From contig CP136064.1 in assembly GCA_032622095.1 (NCBI GenBank), positions 182,450,209-182,514,208 on the forward strand: a stretch of 64,000 bases of DNA, read 5' to 3'. The DNA is from Siphonodentalium dalli. Its lineage: Eukaryota; Mollusca; Scaphopoda; Gadilida; Siphonodentaliidae. The translations under genes were made by a program, and so were the position numbers. Positions 55,601 to 64,000 of the stretch are shown here, in pieces. The notes under the pieces are model-generated. The model ran no database searches. It saw nothing but the letters and a program-made list of their open reading frames with translations, and had not been told where the DNA came from. The first letter of the stretch is position 1, and every line of letters begins with the position of its first letter.

Positions 55601-58600
55601 ATTTAGTTTATATTTGGTATGGGGGGTCATTGAATGACTGGGGTTCAGATTTGTTCAAATGGGGTCACTGGGTCAAATAGGGGTGGAGCCAGGGCCATAA
55701 TTCCAAAAAAAATAATAAAAAATTCAGGAACTCCTTGATCAATTTAACATACAAAAAACAAATATCACCCTCCCCCACATGACCCAGAACCCCACCCTGC
55801 CCCCAACCAACAGCATTCCACCCTATCTCATCTCCTAACTCACAGGATCTCTCCCACCAGCAGATTAGGTCAATTGTATTAGCTACAGACAGAGAGAGAG
55901 AGTTAATATAAATACACACACAGTCATCAATTGAGATGTTTATCAGGCTGACAGGTGTGAACTAATGCTTAGCTAGCACTCATGCCAGTGATTGTTATTA
56001 AAATAAAATCAAAACAAATTATTGTTCTCTAACCTGAATTTAGTGTGTCTGGCATTTGCAGAATGAGGTCCCCAGAGGGTGAATTTAGTTATGCTACCCT
56101 GCACAGCAGTTTAGCATCACCAAATACACTAGCAAGGGTCCTCATTCTGCTTAGGCCTCATCTTCTGGGAAGTATATAGACACTTAAATTTACATTTTTA
56201 CTTACTTTTTCCCTTCTGTTTAGTTTCTATATCCCCTAATTTGTGAATATAAAATGCATAATTGAAGTGCCCAATGGGTGCACATCACCAACTTTAACTG
56301 GAGAACTTCAATCTAATGCTATGTCTCCCATAGCAGTTGAGGCCTACACAGAATGAGGTCCCCAGATGGTGAATTTGGTGATGCTAGCCCGCACTGCAGG
56401 ATTGTGTCATTAAATTCACCCTTTGCATCTTCTGGGAAGTATATAGACACTTAAATTGACATTTTTACTTACTTTTTCCCTTCTGTTTAGTTTCTATATC
56501 CCCTAAATTGTGAATATAAAATGCATAATTGAGGTGCCTAATGGGTGCACATCACCAACTTTAACTGGAGAACTTCAATCTAATGCTATGTCTCCCATAG
56601 CAGTTGAGGCCTACACAGAATGAGGTCTCCAGAGGGTGAATTTGGTGATGCTAGCCCGCATTGCAGGATTGTGTCATTAAATTCACCCTTTGGGGACCTC
56701 ATTCTGCAAATGTCAGACACTATGTTCAGGCTTGTCTGTTCGAATATTATGTTCTTAACCACCAGTATCCAGTTGAACTCATTATACCCTGATTTTGCTA
56801 AGAAAACTTGGCCAGGGGTATATTGGATTGAATTTGTCAGTCTCCATGTCAGACTGTTCTCCCGTCCATCCATCTGTCATTATGTCTCTATCCGTCCATC
56901 AATTGTTTTCTTCTCCAGATACATATTAAAGACCAAATGGGTTTATATATTTAGGTGGATGTCCCCCAGGTGACTCACATTCAGATTTGTTCAAATGAGT
57001 TCATCAGGCCAAATAGGTGATAAGTCAGGGCCATAACTCTTTCCTTCCATAGTAATTCTTAAAACAATTTCTTCTCAAGAACCATCTGGACTATTTAGCT
57101 TATGTTTGGTATGGAAGGTCCTTCGGTGACTGGGGTTTAGATTTTTTCAGATTTGGGATCATTTTAGGAAAATCAGTTCAGTTCAACTCTTAAAATCTAA
57201 TGTCTGAAATTACCAAATGAATGGATCTCATAGATGGGGATTCACGTTTGTTCAAATAAGGGCGGAGATAACATATTTAATTATCAACCAGCCACCCTAC
57301 CTGTGCTCCGGCGGAGCTATAGTCATCACTCCTCGGCCGTCCATCGTCTGTCCGTCCATCCGTCCGATAACAATTATTTGAACATCTTCTCCTCTGGAAC
57401 CATAAGACTAAATGGGTTCATATTTGGTGTGGATGTTCCCTAGGTGATTCTCATTCAGATTTGTTCAAATGCGGTCACTGGGTCAAATAGTTGCGAAGCC
57501 AGGGCCATAACTCTTTCCCACCATAGTAATTCTTTTAAACATCTTCTTCAGAACAATAAGGCCGAATGGTTTCATATTTGGTGTGGATGTTCCCTAGGTG
57601 ACTCACATTCAGATTTGTTCTAATGAGTTCACTTGAAATAGTTGCGAAGCCAGGGCCATAACTCTTTCCCTCCATAGTATTCTTAAAGTGACTTCTTCTC
57701 AAATACCATCAGGCTATATGGGTTCATATTTGGTATGAAGGATCCTTGGGTGACTGGGGTTCAGATTTGTTCAAATCAGGTCAGTGGGGCCAGGGACATA
57801 ACTCCAAATTTTTTTTTTAGATTTAACTCTTTAGATACCTACTTCTTTTAAAGTGATTATGAAAAGTTCTGACTGTTGTGGTCTCCAGAGTCCCAGTCTT
57901 ATCAGTCTTTGCAGTCTGGTGAGCGACCCCACAGTCATTGACTGTCTTGTTTCTGTCTGTCTTTTGCTTTTATTTTCTAAACACCCCTCCAAATGAATAA
58001 TTGACCTTTCCAATGTGTACTTTTATAATTGAATGTGAGAATCCATTCATTATAGAAAGGATTAACTCTTTGATTCCTGAATGGAATGTTATGCCTCTCT
58101 TTCACCTTTTATGGACATGAATCATTGACCTTCAAATTATTTCTTAGCAATTTGAAAAGAGGGATACTTATATAGTTTGATATATACACAAAGTACCAAT
58201 ACTCAAGCTTTCTATGCTCTGAAAAACTTGCCAAAAAAAATCATAGCTGTTTTCTGTCATTTAAAATTTTTCATTTTTTTCTCACAGAAATCAGACACAT
58301 CCTCTTTATTTTTACCATATCAGCAATAGATTAACAAAGGATGATCTCTGTTGTTGCATGATAAAGACAAATCAGGATGTGAGTTTTCTAAAGTCAATGA
58401 CTTCAAATTTTTCAAGAAGTCTTGCTCTGGCATACATGTACAAAGTCCCTCTAAGTATGTTTAACGTAATACTGACCTATTTTGATCCCCGGAACTGGAA
58501 TGTTATAGTAGTGAGCATATAATAACCATTTCAACACTAAATGGATTATCCCACATAGTTCTAAAGGAATACATTGAAATGGTCTATTATTAATTTTGAG

Positions 58601-59488
58601 GGATGTTAAAAAAATTTAAGTAGATGACAGACAATTGAAAAGATAATACACATGCAGAACGATTCATTTTCATTGGTGGGAAAAGTTTATTGAACTTATT
58701 GTCTGATCATTTCTTAAGGGAACTATTCATCAATGAGTATTTAGTATAAAAACAGTTTTTGATGTGTCTGGATGGTAAATTAATGGAAGTTATGAAATGG
58801 TATATATTAAAAAACATGGTGTTTCGATGATAGCTCAACTCAACTTTTAATTATCTGATGCTTTCAAATTTGGTATATGGATCACATGATCCGCTTGAAA
58901 ATTCAGGTCAAATATGAATGTTAGATCTATTTGATTAATCTATCAGATCTATATGCCCCCTTGCAAATTATAATTTGTTGAATATATCACTTTCGAGATT
59001 ATGGAATTTATTGGTTATAGTTATACATATGAAGATACAAGTCAGTTTGCTATCCAGATTTGTTTCTGAGTGAATTTAATGTTAAGCCATTTCTGCTTTT
59101 CGACTAAAATTTTACTGATTGTTTATTTGTTTTAGCTTTCAGATCATGACTTCTACTTGTGTTAGAAAATTAAATTGTTTTGTTTACAAACTTCTAAAGA
59201 GCTACCTTTCCGGTGTATGTGTGGCTATGCAGTATTTAATTTGTTTTACATAAATTTAATCCTAGGACATCAAGTTCGTGAAAATTCTGCATATAAAAAA
59301 TTATATTACACTTATTGGAGAAGCCGTAAACAAGAACTATTTCATCGTGCTATATAAATCAGTATGTTATATCCAACGACTGAGCCATATCATACATTGT
59401 TTTTACAGCAAGCTTGCCAGTGGATCAGGGGACACCACTGTCAGATTCTGGGACACATTAACAGAAACTCCACATTTCACATGCGAAG
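52469..59488 (+). CDS. NLE1: Notchless homolog 1, first three coding exons (gene continues past the window)
   Basis: WD40 ribosome-biogenesis factor (yeast Rsa4). Its N-terminal NLE domain binds the MIDAS domain of Rea1/Midasin, which then strips it from the pre-60S particle in the nucleus. CDS exons: 52469-52624, 54517-54740 and 59409-59488, with matching phases (0, 2, 1). Seen: QFRTEEGEATGSAFDLPINI and TLVCNAIL, EEERVPYSFFIADKEI, TEKVLNIIYQPQAVFKV, then the first WD repeat (LEGHGEAVLSTAFSPTG, LASGSGDTTVRFWD, TETPHFTCEG). These are near-identical to NLE1 across animals. The next exon (expected to start GH..WV) is not found before 64000. Confidence 0.95.
52625..54516. other. NLE1 intron after coding exon 1
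   Basis: Contains a TTAA-ended MITE (53935-54288) and an AT-rich stretch. No gene. Confidence 0.7.
53935..54288. mobile_element. TTAA-ended MITE family M2
   Basis: TTAACCCTTTGG at the left and CCAAAGGGTTAA at the right form exact 12-bp terminal repeats including TTAA. Near the left end are two GAACGACATA.ATGTCG palindromic units (53952-54012). Confidence 0.7.
54517..54740 (+). CDS. NLE1: NLE1 coding exon 2 (rest of NLE domain, start of WD repeat 1)
   Basis: Acceptor TTTATTCAG, donor GGATG|GTAAGA, phase 2 at the end. It encodes EEERVPYSFFIADKEI through AFSPTG. Confidence 0.95.
54899..56720 (+). mobile_element. Composite repeat (F1 head, C-rich middle, F3 tail), copy 1
   Basis: The head hairpin TAGCTCACCTGAGACAAAGTC..GGTGGAGCTA is at 54899-54932, followed by a GTCCGTCC microsatellite. 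The F1 body consists of several GGGCCATAACTC / GATTTGTTCAAATGAGGTCA units to about 55700. A C-rich block (CCTCCCCCACATG.CCCAGA, CCACCCTGCCC) follows at 55765-55815. The F3 tail has opposed GAGGGTGAATTT / AAATTCACCCTTTG blocks at 56035-56175 and 56340-56720. The same order recurs at 60122 and 63016. Confidence 0.7.
56164..56697 (+). repeat. Tandem duplication, period 267 bp, inside the F3 tail
   Basis: TCTGGGAAGTATATAGACAC starts at 56164 and again at 56431. The following ~260 bases agree almost base for base, which points to a recent duplication. Confidence 0.85.
56880..57810 (+). mobile_element. F1-family repeats with degenerate head
   Basis: F1 body phrases (GGTGTGGATGTTCCCTAGGT, TTCAGATTTGTTCAAATG, AGGGCCATAACTCTTTCC) recur about every 150-160 bp from 56940 to 57790. 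A weakened head (GCTCCGGCGGAGCTATAGTC) and a CCGTCC array start a new copy at about 57303. Confidence 0.65.
57840..57955 (+). repeat. Family F4 repeat, plus copy
   Basis: AAAGTGATTATGAAAAGTTC, TGACTGTTGTGGTCTCCAGA and AGTCTGGTGAGCGACCCCAC are nearly identical to 61698-61806 and to the reverse of 10765-10860. Confidence 0.8.
59409..59488 (+). CDS. NLE1: NLE1 coding exon 3 (end of WD repeat 1)
   Basis: Acceptor TTTTTACAG, donor GAAG|GTAAAG. It encodes KLASGSGDTTVRFWD and TLTETPHFTCE. The residue formed across the junction is Cys. Confidence 0.95.
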
Positions 59489-60120
59489 GTAAAGCATCAT
59501 TTACTCTTATCTCTGATATTCTACACTAGCTTAAACATAAGCAGACCCAATCATTGAAACATATCATAACTCTGATTGGCTACTTTTGTTCCCTTGGCTT
59601 ATGTATTTATACCCCCCTCTCAAAGAGATTGGGGGTATACTGGATGGGCCTCATCCATCCGTCCGGTCAGATATCTCAGACACCGTTTGTCAGATCTGAA
59701 TGAAATATGGTATGGATGTTCACTACTATGAGGGTATTCAATGGAGTATTCAATCTTTTTTCCGGATTTTCCGTTCTAGGGTTATTCATCTTTGTTTATC
59801 TGTTTTTTGTTTGTTTTTTTTTGTCCAAGCAGATATCTCCACCACCGGTTGATAAATTTCAATTGAGATTTGGTATGGATCTTCACTACTATGAGGGCAA
59901 CCAATTGAGTGTTGAATCGTTTTTTGTTTTACCAATTTTCCATTCTAGAGTTATTTATCTATGTTTATATGAAAATGTTGGGTTTTTACCCCCACCCCCC
60001 CCCCCCCCTCTCTTGAAATTTGGTATGTAGATTACATTGGAGACATAGGTGAAGTTCGATTTTTATCATGGCGTGATGATTGTTGACGGTGTTATATGCC
60101 TTTTATATATGCATATTTTT
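59489..60120 (+). repeat. NLE1 intron sequence with two tandem copies of another dispersed repeat (F6)
   Basis: Units with GGTATGGATGTTCACTACTA or a variant, TGAGGG, a T-rich block and TTCTAG.GTTATTCATCT lie at about 59660-59800 and 59830-59980. More copies are at 61240-61335 and 61385-61520. A run of 14 C is at 59995-60008. Confidence 0.65.
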
Positions 60121-60121
60121 T

Positions 60122-61210
60122 TAGCTCACCTGAGACGAAGTCTCCGGTGGAGCTATAGTCATCACTCCTCGTCCGTCGTCCGTCCGTCCGTCCGTCCATC
60201 CGTCCGTCCGTCAACAATTCTTTGAACATCTTCTCCTCTGAACCCGTAATGCCGAATTGGTTCATATTTGGTGTGGTTGTTCCCTAGGTGACTCTCATTC
60301 ATATTTGTTCAAATGAGGACACTGGGTCAAATAGTTGCGAAGCCAGGGCCATAACTCTGTAATTCTTACAACGACTTCTTCTCAAATTTCATTTGGCCGA
60401 ATGGGTTCATATTTGGTACAAAGGGTCCTTGGGGGACTGTTATTCAGATTTGTTCAAATGAGGTCACTGGGTCGAATGTGGGCGGAGCCAGTGACATAAC
60501 TTAAATTTTTTTGGAATTTTCACCATACTCAAATTAATAACAAACAAAAAATTAATTTTTTAATCATTTTATAAAAAAGTTAAACCATTAAAACATCTGC
60601 AGAGTTATGAAACTTTAATCTTTAATCTTCTGAAATTACAGAAATATTCCATTACCCATCCCCCCTCCCACATGGCCCAGACCCACCCCCACCCTGCAGT
60701 GGCCTGCACCCAACCAACATCCCTTCCAACGGATATCATTTCCAGCTTCCAACTTTAATACCTGTTCTATTAAAGTTGCAGATATCTCTTTGTGGATAAA
60801 CAGAGAGAAACACATGTCATTAATCAAGATTAGAATAATATGTCACTGACAGCTTGTATAAACATACTGCTAGCAATTTTAAACAAACTGCCTGAATTTA
60901 GTGTGTATGACATTTGCAGAATGGGCTAGCATCACCAAATTCACCCTCTGGAGACCTCATTTTGCTTAGGCCACATCTTCTGGGAAGTATCTATAGTATC
61001 AAATTAACATTGTTTTTAGTTACATTTCCCTTCTAGGAAGTTTCTATATCCCCTAATTTGCAGAAGATAAAATTCATAATTGAGGTGCCCAATGGGTGAA
61101 CATCAACTTCCAACTGGGGAACTTCAATCTTATCCTAGGTCTGCCATAGCAGTTGAGGGCCTTAGCAGAATGAGGTCCCCAGAGGGTGAATTTAGTGATG
61201 CTAGCCCACT
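60122..61210 (+). mobile_element. Composite repeat, copy 2
   Basis: Head hairpin at 60122-60155, a CCGTCCGTCCGTCC array at 60170-60213 and the F1 body to about 60510. The C-rich middle (CCCTCCCACATGGCCCAGA, CCACCCTGCAGTGGCC) is at 60660-60705, and the F3 tail at 60895-61210. Highly similar over its length to 63016-64000. Confidence 0.75.
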
Positions 61211-62122
61211 CCAAACGAAGGACAGTTTCCCTCTTAATGAAATTTGGTATGGATGTTCACCACTGTGAGGACATTCAATAGAGGGTTCCATTGTTCTGTT
61301 TGGCTTTTCCATTCTAGAGTTATTCAAGTTTGTTTATCTGGACATGTTGGCTGTTTGGTCCATCCGATGTCTGTTCAGGTCATAACTTGAACAGTAATGC
61401 TCGGATCTCAATGAAATTTTGTATGGATGTTCAGCACTATGAGGACATTTAATGGCACATTCAACTGTTTTGTTTTGTTTTTTTGTGCTATAGTTATTCA
61501 TCTTCGTTTATATGAAAATGCTGATTTTTGGGTCCATCTGTCTGAGTATAGCAGTCATAAGTTATAGATTTGCCCACACTAGGCGGTATGCCACTAGGGG
61601 GTATGTACCGGACGACAGTCCATCTCTTGTTTCAAGGTGGATTTTCACCAATCTATATATACGTGAAGTCTCTCTAGCACATATCCTGTTTAGAGCTATT
61701 TCTTTTAAAGTGATTATGAAAAGTTCTGACTGTTGTGGTCTCCAGAGTCCCAGTCTTATCAGTCTTTGCAGTCTGGTGAGCGACCCACATTCATTGACTG
61801 TCTTGTTTTGAAACGGGACATATTATGTTATTGGTGCACTTTTGAGCCTAAGGTGGTCATGGAAGGAGCTAAAGACAAAAGAAAGTTTGACATGATCGAC
61901 CACCTATAGTCAAACTACCACCTAATGCCCGTTATTTGTACATGAGTTAAGTGGTAGTCTGAAGTGGTCAAACCTGCCAAAAACAACAAAAGACCACTTA
62001 AAGACCAACCATATGGGCATCTGATTGTCCATCCGACTTTAGAATGGTATTTTCTTGAACTTTTTTCTGACTCATGAGACTTTTTGAAATTCCCACAAAT
62101 TTAATTTATATTGTCTCATTAT
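61211..62122 (+). repeat. F6 and F4 repeats in NLE1 intron
   Basis: F6 units at about 61240 and 61385. An F4 copy spans 61640-61806 and extends 50 bp further left than the 57.8-kb copy (CACATATCCTGTTTAGA, shared with the 10.87-kb copy). No exon was seen. Confidence 0.6.
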
Positions 62123-62372
62123 TAACCCTTTCATGACAGGAGCTGCTGGTGCAGCAATAAAGATCCTGTCCCAATGCATTCTCTTATATAGGCCCATAGG
62201 GAGCCTTGCATATATAAGATATTGCACTGGCTTATAAGGTAAATAATGTTAGGCCAATGTATTCTCTTTATATATATGTGAGGCTCCCTATGGGAGACTC
62301 GCATATATGAGAATGTATTGGCACAGGGTTTTTCGCAAAAATTTCAGGAAGCTCCAGTCATGGAAGGGTTAA
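62123..62372. mobile_element. TTAA-ended MITE family M1, copy 3 (best preserved)
   Basis: TTAACCCTTTCATGACAGGA at the left, TCATGGAAGGGTTAA at the right. Inner inverted blocks CAATGCATTCTCTTATATA and GGCTCCCTATGGGAG-type hairpins. Full length is about 250 bp, flanked by TTAA on both sides. Confidence 0.85.
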
Positions 62373-63015
62373 ATCTCACCAACATTTTAAAATTCGATTC
62401 AGACAAAAGTCCCCATACCCCATGGACATTTTTTGACACTCCTGGACAGATACCTTATTTTATTAGCCTTCAAATAGTCCCATAAACCAGGAAAGTCCCA
62501 GAACATCAGCCCTGAGAATTAGTGTCGGCAGTGCATAGGCAAAAGCCGAAATGAATTTGCATTGGCATTTTTTTTAGCCGAGGCAAATAAATGAAGACAT
62601 GTTCAATTAGAAAGTGAAATGGACATTTGTTGAAGCGCTAGCAATGCCATGATCCATTTTATGCTCGCGTTTTGTATTAGTTCCACAGGGCACAAAATCA
62701 TTTTACTCGCGACTTGCACATAAAACCTAACATGGTAATCCGGTTACGGTTGACAGAGCAAGCTGCACAAACTTGAAAGGAGGCCATTGTGCCACTCGCA
62801 TACGCATAACATTCTAATCTTCTCACAATGTCGCCAACTGATTATAGTGCTTTGATGTTTCCGATGAAGTATAGCCAACTTGACAAGCACGTGCTCTGTT
62901 GTTTTAAAACTTTTTCGAACACGTATTTCCACATTGAATGAAAGAACACATAGTCCAGTAAGCAAGAGTCTATTATAGATACATGTAGGCCTATATACTG
63001 ATGATGCTTGCTTTT
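62373..63015. other. NLE1 intron, no feature recognised
   Basis: Moderately AT-rich. No exon matching the next WD repeat of NLE1 and no clear repeat structure were seen. Confidence 0.5.
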
Positions 63016-64000
63016 TAGCTCACCTGAGACGAAGTCTCCGGTGGAGCTATAGTCATCACTCCTCGTCCGTCGTCCGTCCGTCCATCCGTCCATCCATCCG
63101 TCCGTCCGTCAACAATTCTTTGAACATCTTCTCCTCTGGAACCGTAAGACCAAATGGGTTCATATTTGGTGTGGATGTTCCCTAGGTGACTCTCATTCCG
63201 ATTTGTTCAAATGAGGTCACTGGGTCAAATAGTTGCGAAGCAAGGGCCATAACTCTGTAATTCTTACAACAACTTCTTCTCAAATTTCATTGGTCCGAAT
63301 GGGTTCATATTTGGTACAAAGGGTCTTTGGGGGACTGTTATTCAGATTTGTTCAAATGAGGTCACTGGGTCAAATGTGGGCAGAGCCAGTGACATAACTA
63401 AAAAAAAAAAAAGCATGTTATAAAATTTGAAAAAGTGACACCATTATAACATCTGCAGATTTATGAAACTTTAATCTTCTGAAATTACAGAAATATTCCA
63501 TTACCCATCCCCCTCCCACATGGCCCAGATGCACCCCCACCCTGCAGTGGCCTACACCCAACCAACATCCCTTCCAATGGATATCATTTCCAGCTTCCAA
63601 CATTAATACCTGTTCTATTAAAGTTGCAGATATCTCTTTGTGGATAGACAGAGAGAAACACAGGTCATTAATCAAGGAATACAATGTCACTGACAACTTG
63701 TATAAACATACTGCTAGCAATTTAAACAAACTGCCTGAATTTTTTTTGTTTTTTTGTTTTTGTTTTTGTTTTTGTTTTTTTTTAGTGCCTGAATTTAGTG
63801 TGTCTGACATTTGCAGGTCAGAGAATCATTAATAAGAGGTACAATCTATCATGTATTGTTCAACATGGCAAATAGGAGGTCTGTCATTTGCAGAATGAGG
63901 TCCCCAGAGGGTGAATTTAGTGATGCTATCCCACACAGTTGTTAGTTACATTCCCCTTCTAGGAAGTTTCTATATCCCCTAATTTGCAGAATATAAAATT
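63016..64000 (+). mobile_element. Composite repeat, copy 3 (runs off the window)
   Basis: Head hairpin TAGCTCACCTGAGACGAAG..GGTGGAGCTA at 63016-63049, a CCGTCCGTCC array, the F1 body to about 63400 and the C-rich middle at 63505-63560. A TTTTTG low-complexity array lies at 63738-63783. The F3 tail runs from 63785 to the edge. Confidence 0.75.

Larger units (their letters stand above)
54741..59408. other. NLE1 intron after coding exon 2
   Basis: 4.7 kb, mostly repeats: composite element 54899-56720, a further F1 copy at 57300-57810 and F4 at 57840-57955. From about 58000 to 59400 the sequence is AT-rich with nothing recognised. Confidence 0.7.

Noticed and set aside
59489-64000. Next NLE1 exon (second WD repeat)
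   Set aside because: I looked for a GH..WV..SWSPDG-type frame after an AG acceptor and found none. GGTCACTGGGTC matches belong to the F1 repeats.
1-64000. tRNA or 5S rRNA genes
   Set aside because: No paired A and B box with a cloverleaf could be seen by eye. A tRNAscan run would settle this.

Overview
The window is animal nuclear DNA, AT-rich and intron-rich, and crowded with short dispersed repeats. The repeat types (arrays of GACGGACG and its complement, blocks reading GGGCCATAACTC, hairpin-ended repeats, many short fold-back elements) and the divergence of the host genes suggest a mollusc, most likely a bivalve. That taxonomic call is inference.

Three protein-coding loci can be supported. 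(1) At 1-4584 on the minus strand lies most of a protein-primed-type family B DNA polymerase of the Polinton/Maverick or adintovirus-like kind. It is open in two exons around a 662-bp intron and runs off the left edge. (2) At 28624-49361 on the minus strand I assemble five exons into an exact 605-codon frame. Its motifs (KEN box, TLPGI, FGF, C-terminal acidic EEWA..F.L block) identify it as sororin (CDCA5), the cohesin protector. Its first intron is about 12 kb and full of transposons. (3) At 52469-59488 on the plus strand are the first three coding exons of Notchless (NLE1), the WD40 factor that couples the pre-60S ribosome to the Rea1/Midasin ATPase. The gene continues past the right edge. 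Sororin and NLE1 are divergent, with start codons 3.1 kb apart and a degenerate ~30-bp minisatellite between them.

The rest is mobile-element sediment. There is a 5'-truncated LINE with a 12-bp target duplication (41651-44081). There are three TIR elements of 0.8-1.2 kb (8216-9370, 23609-24394, 44437-45633) and a nested 3.5-kb inverted-repeat structure (45671-49212). Several TTAA-ended MITEs and other 60-350 bp fold-back elements are present. Two abundant repeat families each end in a palindrome next to a GACGGACG-type microsatellite. One of these (head, C-rich middle, tail with short inverted repeats) recurs in the same order at least three times in the right-hand 9 kb.

Layout: 1-4.6 kb polymerase; 4.6-9.4 kb low-complexity DNA, tandem repeats and a TIR element; 9.4-28.6 kb intergenic repeats; 28.6-49.4 kb sororin with intronic elements; 49.4-52.5 kb divergent intergenic region with the minisatellite; 52.5-64 kb NLE1 with repeat-filled introns. 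I saw no tRNA, rRNA or CRISPR array.
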